Made by a program: the position numbers and the translations under genes
Notes under the pieces: model-generated
What the model was told of the DNA's origin: nothing
The model's database searches: none
Seen by the model: only the letters and a program-made list of their open reading frames with translations
DNA from: Bacteroidota bacterium
GTDB taxonomy: Bacteria > Bacteroidota > Bacteroidia > NS11-12g > UBA955
NCBI GenBank assembly: GCA_030832905.1
Contig: JAURIG010000007.1
Coordinates: forward strand, 1 to 37,378
Length of the DNA stretch: 37,378 bases
Direction of reading: 5' to 3'
Shown: positions 7,572-17,091 of the stretch, one piece after another
Layout of the letters: each line of letters starts with the position of its first letter
Position numbering within the stretch: the first letter of the stretch is position 1

Positions 7572-9656
7572 TCAGTTTGCAAATATGACCTTTTTATTGA
7601 TAACTTGGTTATTCGACCTAATTTTTAGTATGTAAAGGCCATTATCAATCAGGGCATTTTTGTGGTATTGAACTTGAACTTGGCCTTCAGCTTGAGTTGG
7701 CATTAATACAGTGTCAATTATTTGTCCTTGTAAATTTTCTAACCAAATTTCAGTTTCACCAGAATTGTGTTCATAGCTTATGTTCAATAATCCTTCGCTT
7801 GGGTTAGGGAAGATGTTAAGCGCTTTTATGCTCTCTACAGCACTGATATCTGTATTGTACTGGCCAATATTGATTTCGTCAATATAGATTGGATTGCCTG
7901 CGCCGCTAACTAATTCAATCATAAAGGCAATATTGCTATCTTGTTCAAAGCTGTTTAAACCAAAGCTTAATTGTTTCCATTGGTTACTTGCATTAGGTTT
8001 GAAAGTAGGCGAGAAGGTGCTGGTATAGGCCAAGGCTGTGGCACCTCTGTAAATGAATTGAGTCCAATTGTAGTTGCAACCTTTAGAGTAATATAAACGA
8101 AACTCTTCAGTTGAAGTCGCACTTTGTCTGATATAAGCCAACATTAAAGAGAGTTTAGGGCTCTTGCCAGCTAAAGGGCGCATATCGATTTGAGGGGTTA
8201 CCAATTGGAAGCGCATGCCGGCTGGAACTGAACTACTAATTGGCGCATATAAACTATTGTTGCCTCTGTAGCCTGTTGTAGTATCTCGGGTTAATTTAGT
8301 GGCTGTTGGATCTAAAATGCGCCAACCTGTATTGGTGTTCCAATCTGCTTTGCCAAAATCTTGACTAACTGATGGTTTGTTAGGGGCAATGCGCGGTTTT
8401 ACTTCAACGTAATTGTCAATATTTAAAGTGTTTGATCCGTTGGCGTTGGTTACGGTTAAAGTGACTTTGTAAAAACCTGGCGTGCTGTAGGTCACTACGG
8501 CAGTGTCTTTATTGGTGCTGCTAATGTTTGCACCAACAAATTGCCATTGTTTACTTGTTACTTGTGCTTTGCAAGAGTTGTCGTAATAGTATACTGGGTC
8601 GCCTGCGCAAACCACACGGGCCGAACTTGAGAAAAAGGCTAAAGGCACCACATTGCTTTTGTTAACGCCTGTAGCTATTAAGTTAGCGGCTGAAACCAAG
8701 TTACTTCTGAAACTGTAGCCAGTAATCACATTGTGCATGCGTGTTTTTTGATTGTTGCTGAACATGCTTTGGCAAGTGCCTTGAGAATAATCCATATAGT
8801 TTTCCCATTGGTCAATCAAATCGGGAGCATCGGTATTACAAGAATTGCCATTGGCCGGGCAGTTGGCGTTGGTAAACGTGCCTGCTACAGGAGGGGTGTC
8901 TGCACACAAATCGCCTTTTGAACTCCCTGTGCCTGCGCAACCATCTTCAAAAGTGTGAAACAAACCAAGATAATGGCCAATTTCATGTGTCAGTGTTCTG
9001 CCTGCATATGTTGGATTGCCTGTGCCAATTGTGCCCATACAATCAGATCTCATAACAATGCCATCCATATTGCCCATGCCACCAGCAACAGCACTTGGTA
9101 AGTAGGCGTACCCTAAGGTAGTGCCGCCTGTGCCACTGTTGTCTTGAATGGAGCTAACCACCCAAATGTTTAAGTATTTTCTATAATCCCAACGCGCACC
9201 TGTAATGGATTTTACATTGTCTCTTGCGTCCACATGCAAAGGGCTGTATACGCGGTTAATGCCATCTGTGCAGTTGCCACTTGGGTCCACTTGAGCCAAA
9301 CGGAATTCAATTTGACAATCAGCGGCAACACTTGTAAAAGGTGCTCTGATCGCTGTTTTGTTTGGGTTGTTTAAACTAAAGTCTTGATTGAGTATGCGGA
9401 TTTGATCTTCAATTTGCGCTTTAGAAATGTTTTCTGGGCCGTTTGTGTGTATAACATGAAACACCACTGGAATAATGTATTTGGTAACACGCTTGCTCGA
9501 ACTGATTTGCGCAATAGAATTGTTAAAGGCTTGCTCTTCTTGGACAATATTCGGATGCAAGGTTTTTGCAATCTTGTGGTATTGGTCAGTTAAACATTGA
9601 GCAGAGACGCTGATAGCAGATGAAACAACAAATACAGCTAGTAAAATTTTTTTCAT
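7572..9656 (-). CDS. Secreted M43-type zinc metalloprotease with PKD domain and T9SS sorting signal
   Basis: The 694-residue protein has a signal peptide (MKKILLAVFVVSSAISVSAQ). A pappalysin-like (M43) catalytic domain carries the zinc motif HEIGHYLGLFH (about residues 224-234) and a Met-turn in ENYMDYS. A PKD-like domain spans about 340-420 (KVTLTVTNANGSN). A jelly-roll-like region with DEINIG comes next, then a type A T9SS C-terminal sorting domain (ALNIFPNPSEGLLNISY to the end). It should cross the outer membrane through T9SS and be released or surface-anchored. I start at the ATG at 9656, because the upstream TTG (9671) lies inside the -7 box. The substrate is unknown. Confidence 0.92.
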   Translation of the reverse strand: MKKILLAVFVVSSAISVSAQCLTDQYHKIAKTLHPNIVQEEQAFNNSIAQISSSKRVTKYIIPVVFHVIHTNGPENISKAQIEDQIRILNQDFSLNNPNKTAIRAPFTSVAADCQIEFRLAQVDPSGNCTDGINRVYSPLHVDARDNVKSITGARWDYRKYLNIWVVSSIQDNSGTGGTTLGYAYLPSAVAGGMGNMDGIVMRSDCMGTIGTGNPTYAGRTLTHEIGHYLGLFHTFEDGCAGTGSSKGDLCADTPPVAGTFTNANCPANGNSCNTDAPDLIDQWENYMDYSQGTCQSMFSNNQKTRMHNVITGYSFRSNLVSAANLIATGVNKSNVVPLAFFSSSARVVCAGDPVYYYDNSCKAQVTSKQWQFVGANISSTNKDTAVVTYSTPGFYKVTLTVTNANGSNTLNIDNYVEVKPRIAPNKPSVSQDFGKADWNTNTGWRILDPTATKLTRDTTTGYRGNNSLYAPISSSVPAGMRFQLVTPQIDMRPLAGKSPKLSLMLAYIRQSATSTEEFRLYYSKGCNYNWTQFIYRGATALAYTSTFSPTFKPNASNQWKQLSFGLNSFEQDSNIAFMIELVSGAGNPIYIDEINIGQYNTDISAVESIKALNIFPNPSEGLLNISYEHNSGETEIWLENLQGQIIDTVLMPTQAEGQVQVQYHKNALIDNGLYILKIRSNNQVINKKVIFAN

Positions 9657-9668
9657 GAGATTTAAAAG

Positions 9669-9676
9669 CAAAAATA
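9669..9676 (-). promoter_or_regulatory. -7 box for the metalloprotease gene
   Basis: TATTTTTG on the minus strand is a perfect TAnnTTTG match, 12 nt before the ATG at 9656. It gives the protease (and probably topA and the SirB1-like gene) its own promoter downstream of aroC. Confidence 0.55.
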
Positions 9677-9728
9677 AGGTTTTATCTCATAAGACCATCA
9701 AATTCAGGCCAATTGTGTCAGTAAGTGG

Positions 9729-10784
9729 TCAAAATTTGTACTTTAAGTTCAAAAGTAGATGATCCATGAGGGTAATGGCGCACATGGCTTCAACAATAGG
9801 AACAGCTCTAGGCACTACACAAGGGTCATGTCTGCCTTGTATTTGATGGGTAATTGTTTCGCCGTTTTGTTGCAACATAGTTTGCGGAAGGGCTATGCTT
9901 GAAGTGGGTTTAAAGGCCACTTGTAAGCAAATGTCTTTGCCATTGCTAATGCCACCGGTAATGCCGCCATCATGATTGCTATTGCCAGCGCCAGAGTCGT
10001 TGTTTTGACTGCCTTTGCGCTTAGCGCCTTCAAAGCCTGAACCGAAGCTTAATCCTTTAACGGCGTTGATGCTGAATATAGCTTTTGCCAAATCGGCATT
10101 GAGTTTATCGAAGACTGGTTCGCCCAATCCAACAGGGCAATTTTGAATTCTGCAAGCGATTTGTCCGCCTAAGCTATCGCCTTCTGCAGCAGTAGTTTCA
10201 ATGGCGGTTTGCATGGCCAATGCCATTGCCGGATGAGGGCATCTTACGCTATTGTTTTCGGCTGTTTGCCAATCCAATTCAAAAATGTTGTCTACTTCAA
10301 TGTGGCCTATTTGAGCAACTACCGCCTGAATAGTTATATGGGCGGTTTGAGCTAAGTACTGTTTACACAAAGCGCCTGCTGCTACCCATGCTGCCGTTAT
10401 TCTAGCAGAACTTCTGCCACCACCTCTGTGGTCTCTGTGACCATATTTCTTTTGGTAGGTAAAATCAGCATGCCCAGGTCTGTACAAGTCTTTTAGAGCA
10501 TCGTAATCTTTGGGCGCTTGATTGGTGTTGGGAATGAGTATCGCAATGGGGCTGCCAGTGGTTTTGCCTTCAAACACGCCAGACACAATGCTGAATTCAT
10601 CGGCTTCTTGTCTGCTAGTGCTTACGCTGGATTGCCCTGGTTTGCGGCGCTTGAGTTCTGCTTGAATCTGAGCTTCATCAATGGCAAATCCTGATGGAAA
10701 ACCATCAATGACAACACCTACCATGGGCCCATGAGATTCACCAAAGGAGCTTATCTGTATATTTTTGCCTATGGAGTTGGCCAT
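9729..10784 (-). CDS. aroC: Chorismate synthase
   Basis: The 351-residue enzyme converts 5-enolpyruvylshikimate-3-phosphate to chorismate using reduced FMN, the last step of the shikimate pathway. Family signatures are clear: GESHGPMVGVVIDGFPSG near the N-terminus, RRKPGQSSVSTSRQEADEF at about residues 46-64, YRPGHADFTYQKKYG and HRGGGRSSAR in the middle, and GRHDPCVVPRAVPIVEA near the C-terminus. The length is typical. It starts 11 nt after the rny stop, with AAGG in the gap as a possible ribosome site. No other shikimate gene is nearby. Confidence 0.97.
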   Translation of the reverse strand: MANSIGKNIQISSFGESHGPMVGVVIDGFPSGFAIDEAQIQAELKRRKPGQSSVSTSRQEADEFSIVSGVFEGKTTGSPIAILIPNTNQAPKDYDALKDLYRPGHADFTYQKKYGHRDHRGGGRSSARITAAWVAAGALCKQYLAQTAHITIQAVVAQIGHIEVDNIFELDWQTAENNSVRCPHPAMALAMQTAIETTAAEGDSLGGQIACRIQNCPVGLGEPVFDKLNADLAKAIFSINAVKGLSFGSGFEGAKRKGSQNNDSGAGNSNHDGGITGGISNGKDICLQVAFKPTSSIALPQTMLQQNGETITHQIQGRHDPCVVPRAVPIVEAMCAITLMDHLLLNLKYKF

Positions 10785-10795
10785 TGCGCTTTACC

Positions 10796-12337
10796 TTATT
10801 TAGCAAAGTTCACTGCACGCTTTTCGCGAATAACAGTGATTTTGATTTGACCTGGGTAGATCATTTCCTTCATGATTTTTTGAGAAATCTCGAAGCTAAG
10901 GTGATCTACTTCAGCATCGCTTGAACGATCGCTGTCTACCATTACACGTAACTCTCTACCGGCTTGAATAGCAAATGCTTTTTCAACGCCTTTAAAGCTC
11001 ATGGCAAGGGCTTCTAAGTCTTTCAAACGTTTGATGTAGTTTTCAGTGTCTTCACGACGGGCACCTGGTCTTGAACCGCTAATGGCGTCACAAGCTTGAA
11101 TGATTGGAGACAACATTGAAGTCATTTCGATTTCATCGTGGTGAGCACCAATGGCGTTCACAACCTCAGGATGTTCGCCGTATTTTTCAGCCCATTTCAT
11201 ACCCAATAAAGCGTGCGGCGTTTCAGCATCATCTTCGGGCACTTTTCCAATATCGTGTAATAAACCAGCGCGTTTAGCTAATTTGGCATTTAAGCCTAAT
11301 TCAGTGGCCATGGTCGCACATAAGTTGGCCACTTCACGGCTGTGTTTTAATAGGTTTTGACCATATGAAGAACGGTAGCGCATTCTGCCTACAATTCTGA
11401 TCAATTCAGGGTGTAAGCCGGTGATGCCTAAATCGACCACAGTTCTTTGGCCAATTTCAATGATTTCTTGCTCTATGTCTTTTCTGGTTTTTTCAACGAT
11501 TTCTTCAATACGGGCAGGGTGGATTCTGCCGTCAGCTACTAATTTGTGTAAAGACAAACGGGCAATCTCTCTGCGCACCGGATCAAAGCCAGACAATACG
11601 ATTGCTTCTGGGGTGTCATCAACAATGATTTCAATGCCAGTAGCAGCTTCTAAAGCTCTGATGTTACGGCCTTCTCTACCAATGATTCTGCCTTTAACAT
11701 CATCGTTTTCTAAGTTGAAGACGGTAACGGTATTTTCGATGGCAGTTTCAGCGGCAGTTCTTTGAATGGTTTGAAGCACTATGCGTTTAGCTTCTTTAGT
11801 AGCGTTTAATTTCGCTTCTTCAATAATGATTTTGCTTTGAGAAATAGCATCGGTGTGCGCATCTGCTTTAACGGCTTCAATCATTTGGGCTTTGGCGTCA
11901 TCAACACTTAAGTTCGCTACTTTTTCAAGCATTTTGATTTGTTGTTGACGGCTTTGTTCTACTTCATTTTCTTTACGTGCCAAGGCTGATTGTTGGTTGG
12001 CGATTTGGCCTTTTAATTTTTCCAACTCATCTTCTTTGGTTTTGTAAGTTTTGATTTTGTCATCAAGCGATTGTTCCTTTTGTTTGATGCGGTTTTCAGC
12101 TACTTGGATTTCAGAGTTGCGCTTTTGAACTTCTTTTTCGTGTTCAGATTTTAAAGACAAAAAACGCTCTTTTGATTCAAGCATTTTAGATTGTTTTACA
12201 GCCTCTGCTTTGCTTTTGGCTTCTTCGAGGTATAAATTGGCTTGGTCTTTGAGTTGTTTTTTGAGTATTGGCATGCCAGCAAAATAGCCTATGGCCATAC
12301 CAATCAATGCAGAAATTACAATGTACAGTATTATCAT
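10796..12337 (-). CDS. rny: Ribonuclease Y
   Basis: A 513-residue membrane-anchored endoribonuclease involved in mRNA turnover. One N-terminal membrane helix ([21 protein letters not shown]) is followed by a long charged coiled coil to about residue 170. A KH RNA-binding domain ([19 protein letters not shown]) comes next, then an HD phosphohydrolase domain (catalytic pair in LLHDIGK, second motif IGAHHDE). I start at the ATG at 12337, which puts the membrane helix at the N-terminus; the upstream TTG (12370) would add 11 unlikely residues. It lies 44 nt after zapA and 11 nt before aroC, consistent with one operon. Confidence 0.95.
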   Translation of the reverse strand: MIILYIVISALIGMAIGYFAGMPILKKQLKDQANLYLEEAKSKAEAVKQSKMLESKERFLSLKSEHEKEVQKRNSEIQVAENRIKQKEQSLDDKIKTYKTKEDELEKLKGQIANQQSALARKENEVEQSRQQQIKMLEKVANLSVDDAKAQMIEAVKADAHTDAISQSKIIIEEAKLNATKEAKRIVLQTIQRTAAETAIENTVTVFNLENDDVKGRIIGREGRNIRALEAATGIEIIVDDTPEAIVLSGFDPVRREIARLSLHKLVADGRIHPARIEEIVEKTRKDIEQEIIEIGQRTVVDLGITGLHPELIRIVGRMRYRSSYGQNLLKHSREVANLCATMATELGLNAKLAKRAGLLHDIGKVPEDDAETPHALLGMKWAEKYGEHPEVVNAIGAHHDEIEMTSMLSPIIQACDAISGSRPGARREDTENYIKRLKDLEALAMSFKGVEKAFAIQAGRELRVMVDSDRSSDAEVDHLSFEISQKIMKEMIYPGQIKITVIREKRAVNFAK

Positions 12338-12381
12338 TTTAGTATAGGGTTTATGATTCCCTTCTACCAAATGCTTTCAGC

Positions 12382-12684
12382 TTACCTGTTTAGAATAGAT
12401 TCCAACTCAGACAATTGTTTTTCGATGGGCGAAAAATCAATAGCGATGTTCTTGAATCTGTCATTCTCTTTAGATTTGTTCAGAGCATCAACAGTAAACT
12501 CTAGGGCAGCCATAGCTAGTCCGTCGATATTATCTTTTACTGAAAAATTGCTGTTAAAAAAGCCCATTTTGTCGTTGAGTATTTTAGCAGCTTTTCTGAC
12601 GTATTCTTCTTCATTGGCTTGGATTTTCAGAGGGTAAATTCTGTCGCCAATATTTACCTTAATTGAAATTTGATCGTTTGCCAT
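12382..12684 (-). CDS. zapA: Cell division protein ZapA
   Basis: A 100-residue ZapA-like protein, which binds FtsZ and promotes protofilament bundling at the division site. The N-terminal IKVNIGDRIYPLKIQANEE followed by YVRKAAKILNDKM is the ZapA pattern. The C-terminal half is a helix that would form the dimer coiled coil. I chose the ATG at 12684 (MANDQISIKV), which gives the normal length; the longer frame to 12759 adds 25 low-quality residues. The 107 nt between it and mscL contain no gene I can support. Confidence 0.88.
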   Translation of the reverse strand: MANDQISIKVNIGDRIYPLKIQANEEEYVRKAAKILNDKMGFFNSNFSVKDNIDGLAMAALEFTVDALNKSKENDRFKNIAIDFSPIEKQLSELESILNR

Positions 12685-12797
12685 GATTGGTTTGCATTGA
12701 AAGCTTTTAGTGAAAAGCGAATTCTCTTGCAAGTTTAAGCATTTTTTTTGACATTTCAATCAGGGGCTTGTAATTGCCCTAGAGCAGAGACTTTGCC

Positions 12798-13091
12798 TTA
12801 GTCTTTGATAATGGTTTTGGTTTTATTCATTAGTTTGATGATGGCGAATAAGACCATAGCAATGATGAGAAAATTAATACAATTGGCTATGAATTTGCCA
12901 TAAGTGAAGGAGCCTGCTTCGAGGTCTTCAATGTGGTCAAAGCCAATTAAGAGGGTTATGAGTGGCATAATGATGTCGTTCACTATGGAGTTAACGATGT
13001 TTTGAAAGGCGCCCCCTAAAACCACGGCTATCCCTAAGTCTACTACATTGCCTTTGTTGATGAAGGTTCTAAATTCTTGTACAAATTTCAT
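12798..13091 (-). CDS. mscL: Large-conductance mechanosensitive channel MscL, unusually short
   Basis: A 97-residue inner-membrane tension-gated channel. The N-terminal amphipathic helix and TM1 are clear (GNVVDLGIAVVLGGAFQNIV, then DIIMPLITLLIG), and TM2 is FIANCINFLIIAMVLFAII. MscL is normally about 125-150 residues. Here the periplasmic loop is short and the protein stops about 12 residues after TM2, so the cytoplasmic C-terminal helix bundle is absent. I chose the ATG at 13091 (MKFVQEFRTF) over the TTG at 13103. The gene follows the sucC terminator, so it needs its own promoter or read-through. Confidence 0.92.
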   Translation of the reverse strand: MKFVQEFRTFINKGNVVDLGIAVVLGGAFQNIVNSIVNDIIMPLITLLIGFDHIEDLEAGSFTYGKFIANCINFLIIAMVLFAIIKLMNKTKTIIKD

Positions 13092-13108
13092 AATGTTAGG
13101 CAAGATAT

Positions 13109-13140
13109 AAAAAAAAACGAGACCACAGTGGGTCTCGTTT
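13109..13140 (-). terminator. Strong intrinsic terminator of sucC
   Basis: A perfect 10-bp stem (AAACGAGACC 13115-13124 with GGTCTCGTTT 13131-13140) around a 6-nt loop. On the minus strand it runs directly into a run of nine T residues. It lies 21 nt past the sucC stop. Confidence 0.93.
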
Positions 13141-13161
13141 AGGTCGTTATTGAGCTTGGGC

Positions 13162-14373
13162 TTATGCCAATACAGATTTAACTAATTCAGCAGCTTCTTT
13201 TAACAAGATGGCTGATCTTACTTCTAATCCGCTTTCGTCGATTAATTTTTTAGCTTCTTCAGCGTTTGTGCCTTGTAAACGCACAATGATTGGCACATGG
13301 ATATTGCCCATTTTTTTGTAGGCATCTACAACCCCTTGAGCCACACGGTCGCAACGAACAATACCACCAAAGATGTTGATCAAAATGGCTTTTACGTTAG
13401 GGTCGCTTAAGATGATTTTAAATCCTGCTTCAACAGTTTCTGCATTAGCAGTACCTCCTACGTCTAAGAAGTTAGCAGGTTCGCCACCGCTTAATTTAAT
13501 AATGTCCATAGTGGCCATTGCTAAACCAGCACCGTTTACCATACAACCTACGTTGCCATCCAATTTCACATAGTTAAGGTTGAATTTTTTAGCTTCTACT
13601 TCAGTTGGATCTTCTTCGCTTTCGTCTCTTAAAGCTTCGTAGTCTTTGTGTCTGTATAAAGCGTTTTCGTCTAAGTCAACTTTAGCATCTACCGCAATGA
13701 TTCTGTCATCAGAGGTTTTTAATACCGGGTTGATTTCGAACATAGCGCTATCAGTTTCTTCGTAGGCTTTGTATAAAGCAGTTACGAATTTTTCCATTTC
13801 TTTTTCAGCTTTACCAGTAAGGCCTAAGTTGAAAGCGATTTTACGGGCTTGAAAACCTTGGAAACCAATTTTAGGATCTACCCATTCTCTGTGTAGTTTC
13901 TCTGGAGAGTGTTCTGCCACTTCTTCGATGTCCATACCACCTTCAGTGGTGTAAATGATAACGTTTTGGCCTTTCGCTCTGTCGAGTAAAACGCTCATGT
14001 AATATTCTTTTGGTTCGCTTTCGCCTGGGTAGAAGACGTCTTGAGCCACTAATACTTTATTGACTTTTTTGCCCTTAGGGCCAGTTTGAATGGTGACTAA
14101 AGTATTGCCAATCAAATTGCTTGCAATGGTTTTAACATCGTCAAGGTTTTTGGCTAAGGCAACACCTCTTTGTTCGCTGCCTTCAATTTTGCCTTTACCT
14201 CTGCCACCTGCGTGAATTTGTGCTTTTAGCACTACCCAACTGCTGCCGGTTTGAGCTTGTACGTCTTTTGCGGCTTGAACTGCAGCCTCTGGGGTGTCAG
14301 CTACGATGCCTTCTTGAATGGCTACGCCATAAGATTTTAAAATTTGCTTGGCTTGGTATTCGTGAATGTTCAT
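13162..14373 (-). CDS. sucC: Succinyl-CoA synthetase beta subunit
   Basis: The 403-residue ATP-grasp subunit of succinyl-CoA synthetase interconverts succinyl-CoA and succinate with nucleotide triphosphate formation in the TCA cycle. The N-terminus [17 protein letters not shown] and the ATP-grasp Gly-rich segment [11 protein letters not shown] are diagnostic. The C-terminal ligase domain shows [14 protein letters not shown] and [18 protein letters not shown]. The length is slightly above the E. coli subunit. The alpha subunit gene sucD is not in this window. The gene is monocistronic, with its own terminator, and divergent from the lolD-like gene across 93 nt. Confidence 0.97.
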   Translation of the reverse strand: MNIHEYQAKQILKSYGVAIQEGIVADTPEAAVQAAKDVQAQTGSSWVVLKAQIHAGGRGKGKIEGSEQRGVALAKNLDDVKTIASNLIGNTLVTIQTGPKGKKVNKVLVAQDVFYPGESEPKEYYMSVLLDRAKGQNVIIYTTEGGMDIEEVAEHSPEKLHREWVDPKIGFQGFQARKIAFNLGLTGKAEKEMEKFVTALYKAYEETDSAMFEINPVLKTSDDRIIAVDAKVDLDENALYRHKDYEALRDESEEDPTEVEAKKFNLNYVKLDGNVGCMVNGAGLAMATMDIIKLSGGEPANFLDVGGTANAETVEAGFKIILSDPNVKAILINIFGGIVRCDRVAQGVVDAYKKMGNIHVPIIVRLQGTNAEEAKKLIDESGLEVRSAILLKEAAELVKSVLA

Positions 14374-14466
14374 GGATGAATCTGAATTTCTGTTTTAAAG
14401 TGGGCGAAAATACAAAAAAATATTGTTTTGTTTTGAATAAAATTAAAACCAAATTCGCAGGTAAGC

Positions 14467-15120
14467 ATGATAGAGACTAAACAATTGATTAAACAATTTG
14501 GCGATTTGCAGGTGTTGAAGGGGATTGATTTGAGCATTGCCGATGGCGAAATGGTATCAATTGTTGGCGATTCTGGAGCGGGTAAAACCACCTTGCTGCA
14601 AATTTTAGGCACATTGGACAGGCCGAGTTCAGGCGCTGTAATATACGATGGGGTAGAGGTAAGTCAATTGCAAAGCAATGCCTTGGCCGATTTCAGAAAT
14701 AAGCATATTGGCTTTGTTTTTCAGTTCCACCAATTGTTGCCTGAGTTTACTTGTATAGAGAATGTGATGATGCCAGCCCTTATTCAGGGAATGGGGCAGC
14801 AGGCGGCTATAGAGAGAGCTACTTATTTGTTGAATTATTTGGGGCTTAGCCACCGTTTAGAGCATAAACCCAATGAGTTGTCTGGCGGCGAACAACAGCG
14901 TTGTTCTGTAGCAAGGGCGCTCATGAACCAGCCTAAGGTGGTATTTGCAGATGAGCCAAGTGGTAACCTTGATAGCCGCAATGCGGCAGATTTGCATCAA
15001 TTGTTTTTAAACATTCGCAAAGATTTTGGCACCAGCTTTATTATCGTCACACACAATGAGGAATTGGCGGCTTTGGCCGATCGTAAATTAATCATGAAAG
15101 ATGGCGTTATTAGTGCATGA
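14467..15120 (+). CDS. lolD: LolD-like ABC transporter ATP-binding protein
   Basis: A 217-residue ATPase of the LolD/MacB/FtsE class. Walker A is GDSGAGKTT (residues 34-42), the Q-loop lies in [18 protein letters not shown], the signature is LSGGEQQR and Walker B is [13 protein letters not shown]. LolD powers extraction of lipoproteins from the inner membrane with LolC/E. No LolC/E-type permease is adjacent; the next gene, overlapping by 4 nt, encodes an unrelated membrane protein. The precise partner is therefore an inference, and FtsE or a macrolide-type exporter ATPase remains possible. Confidence 0.85.
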   Translation: MIETKQLIKQFGDLQVLKGIDLSIADGEMVSIVGDSGAGKTTLLQILGTLDRPSSGAVIYDGVEVSQLQSNALADFRNKHIGFVFQFHQLLPEFTCIENVMMPALIQGMGQQAAIERATYLLNYLGLSHRLEHKPNELSGGEQQRCSVARALMNQPKVVFADEPSGNLDSRNAADLHQLFLNIRKDFGTSFIIVTHNEELAALADRKLIMKDGVISA

Positions 15121-15809
15121 GACTTTGCCCACTAGGGCTTTGCTGTTCAGATTTTAAAGATATGAAATGGGAAATTACGCTTGTCATTTTGAGTGGTGTA
15201 TTCGCCCTTCTTCCTGTTTTTTGCGGTTTGTTAGTGTTTCGCAATGCGCCCCAATACATTAAAGTATTTTATGCTTTTGTCTGTTTTACGTTTTTGTTCG
15301 ATGTACTATCAACTTCAATGGCTTTTAATGGCATTCACAATGAAGGGATGGTGAAATTATACATGCTCATTGAATTCGGATTTTTCGCATGGTTTTTAAA
15401 TTGGTCAATACAACATGCTATGTGGCCTAATTGGATTATTCTATTGATGTTGTCAGGTGCTGTTTTGATCTGGTATTTAAACATAGAGTCGGCTTCTGCT
15501 TTCAACTACTTTGTCTTGTATCTGTTAATTTTAACTATTGTTCAGTCGATTTGGGCATTTGGATTTTCATCCTTTTTGAATTCAGATATGGCTTTTTACC
15601 AATTCATCACTTGGGTTTTAATAGGCCGTTTTGTTGGTAATGTGCTATTGTTGTTTGCGTATGGATTAAGTGCTAAGTTTTATTTTGGTAGTAAAATGCC
15701 CTACATTGGGTATTTAAGAATGGTGCTGAATAGTAGTGCTTCCATAGCAATAAATTTTATTTATGCCCTAGCTTTATTAAAAATTCTAAGATTTCAGAAA
15801 TCTAAATAA
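15117..15809 (+). CDS. Unknown multi-spanning membrane protein
   Basis: A 230-residue protein with about six or seven hydrophobic segments, for example [42 protein letters not shown] and [17 protein letters not shown]. Some residues typical of membrane sensor modules occur, but there is no kinase or other cytoplasmic domain. I recognise no family. The ATG at 15117 overlaps the lolD stop (ATGA). A second ATG at 15162 would place the first membrane helix at the N-terminus and is about equally plausible. The overlap suggests co-expression with the ATPase, although nothing here looks like an ABC permease. Confidence 0.72.
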   Translation: MRLCPLGLCCSDFKDMKWEITLVILSGVFALLPVFCGLLVFRNAPQYIKVFYAFVCFTFLFDVLSTSMAFNGIHNEGMVKLYMLIEFGFFAWFLNWSIQHAMWPNWIILLMLSGAVLIWYLNIESASAFNYFVLYLLILTIVQSIWAFGFSSFLNSDMAFYQFITWVLIGRFVGNVLLLFAYGLSAKFYFGSKMPYIGYLRMVLNSSASIAINFIYALALLKILRFQKSK

Positions 15810-16008
15810 TTGCCCAATTAATCTTTTAGGATAAATTATTGTTATAAAAAGGCTAATATTTTAACCAATAAGAGTCATCAATCGCAAATTAAAATCCCGC
15901 CCTAGCGAATAACCTCAAAGCTGCCTTTGTAGGTTTGAGTGTTGTTGAGTATGTCTTTGAGGAAAATAGAAGACAACTCACATATATTATTATGGGAGGC
16001 TGATTAAC
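15810..16008. other. 199-nt gap with a possible decayed gene end
   Basis: This gap between two convergent genes has no recognisable terminator. On the minus strand, directly after the stop of the 16009 gene, a frame runs from about 15998 to a TAG at 15902-15904 and ends in LKDILNNTQTYKGSFEVIR. It has no start codon. The ending resembles the last strand of Bacteroidota C-terminal modules. It may be a gene remnant or chance. Confidence 0.3.
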
Positions 16009-17010
16009 TTATTGTTTCGCACTGGGTTTAAATAAGCGCTCATAGTTCTCCTTGTATGGACTTGAAAATGAAAGGTTGTTTTGCATGTGAAACACAATAC
16101 AATCTTCAAGTATAGTTTGGAGGGCCTTGTGCTCTAAAATAAGCTTCTCTATAGGTAAAAACGCAAAGTAAAAATTAAGTTTATAGCCCTGGATGTTGCC
16201 ATAAAAAGAAGCGCTTACCCCAGAAAGCTTCATGGCCTTTGACGTCAGGTTTACCGTATAATACACAAAAGGCATTTGCGAACTATCATTTAACAAAGCC
16301 AAGCAAGGGGTTATTAATAATGAATCATAGCCTATTGTAGGGTCGTCAGGGTCAGTAGATACAAAAACAGGATAGCTATCGCTGCCTCTCTCAAGTTTCT
16401 CTTTCTCAGACATTAATTCACTCAGTTCTATGTTTTTATAGACCAATGCACCAGGGATAACACTCGCTTTATACAATTCAATATTAACCGCCATCAGTAA
16501 GTCAAAACTCTTTGCAGGAATATTGCTCAACAAACATTGCTCACTATTGCTATACAATTGAAGGTAAAGTAATTCACTGCTATTCAAAAGACTTGTGACC
16601 TCTTTAGCCTCAAAGTTAACAAGAGCCCCACGTTCCAATAACTGTATGCCAATAAACTGCTTAGCCTTATACAAAGCAAAGCAAGGTTCTTGGCTCAATT
16701 CATAAAAGGTAGTATCGTGCCCAATTGTAGGGTTGTTAGGATCCGTAGAAATAAATGCAGTCACTTGAGTTTGAAACAAGGCAAGGGCTTGGGCAGGAGC
16801 AATAGGTTTGTCTCGTAAAAAGCTCTGCTTAAATTTGTTGTCATTCAAATGCTCAAGAATTTTATTGCCAATACTTTGGTGTTGTTTGAGCGCCCAAGCA
16901 CCAAGCACGTTTGCATCTATTCTATTGTCTATCGTTTCTGCATAAGTCAACAAGTTGGCAAAGCAAAAGACCATCAAGACAATGCGTTTTATTAAAAAGT
17001 TTTTTATCAT
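16009..17010 (-). CDS. Unknown exported protein with a duplicated STDPxxPTIGxD motif
   Basis: A 333-residue protein with an N-terminal signal peptide (about residues 1-24, ending LLTYAE), so probably periplasmic or outer-membrane associated. The motif STDPNNPTIGHD at residue 88 recurs as STDPDDPTIGYD at residue 218. Each copy is followed by a PCFAL or PCLAL segment, indicating two related halves of about 130 residues. I do not recognise a family. It is transcribed alone, divergent from pepP, with a perfect -7 box 18 nt before the ATG. The function is unknown. Confidence 0.75.
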   Translation of the reverse strand: MIKNFLIKRIVLMVFCFANLLTYAETIDNRIDANVLGAWALKQHQSIGNKILEHLNDNKFKQSFLRDKPIAPAQALALFQTQVTAFISTDPNNPTIGHDTTFYELSQEPCFALYKAKQFIGIQLLERGALVNFEAKEVTSLLNSSELLYLQLYSNSEQCLLSNIPAKSFDLLMAVNIELYKASVIPGALVYKNIELSELMSEKEKLERGSDSYPVFVSTDPDDPTIGYDSLLITPCLALLNDSSQMPFVYYTVNLTSKAMKLSGVSASFYGNIQGYKLNFYFAFLPIEKLILEHKALQTILEDCIVFHMQNNLSFSSPYKENYERLFKPSAKQ

Positions 17011-17028
17011 AAGGGAAATAAATTAACT

Positions 17029-17036
17029 CAAATATA
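17029..17036 (-). promoter_or_regulatory. -7 box for the unknown exported protein gene
   Basis: TATATTTG on the minus strand is a perfect TAnnTTTG match, 18 nt before the ATG at 17010. No good -33 element is visible at the expected spacing. Confidence 0.5.
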
Positions 17037-17073
17037 TGTCTTCAAAATCAAAGTATCTTCAATTAAAATTATT

Positions 17074-17081
17074 TACCTTCG
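17074..17081 (+). promoter_or_regulatory. Candidate -7 box for the aminopeptidase gene
   Basis: TACCTTCG has one mismatch to TAnnTTTG and lies 10 nt before the ATG at 17092, in the divergent intergenic region. Confidence 0.35.
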
Positions 17082-17091
17082 CAATTAGAAT

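Noticed and set aside
12685-12797. 6S RNA next to zapA
   Set aside because: The gap is 113 nt, shorter than 6S RNA, and I could not form the long bulged hairpin; only a weak GGGC/GCCC stem is seen.
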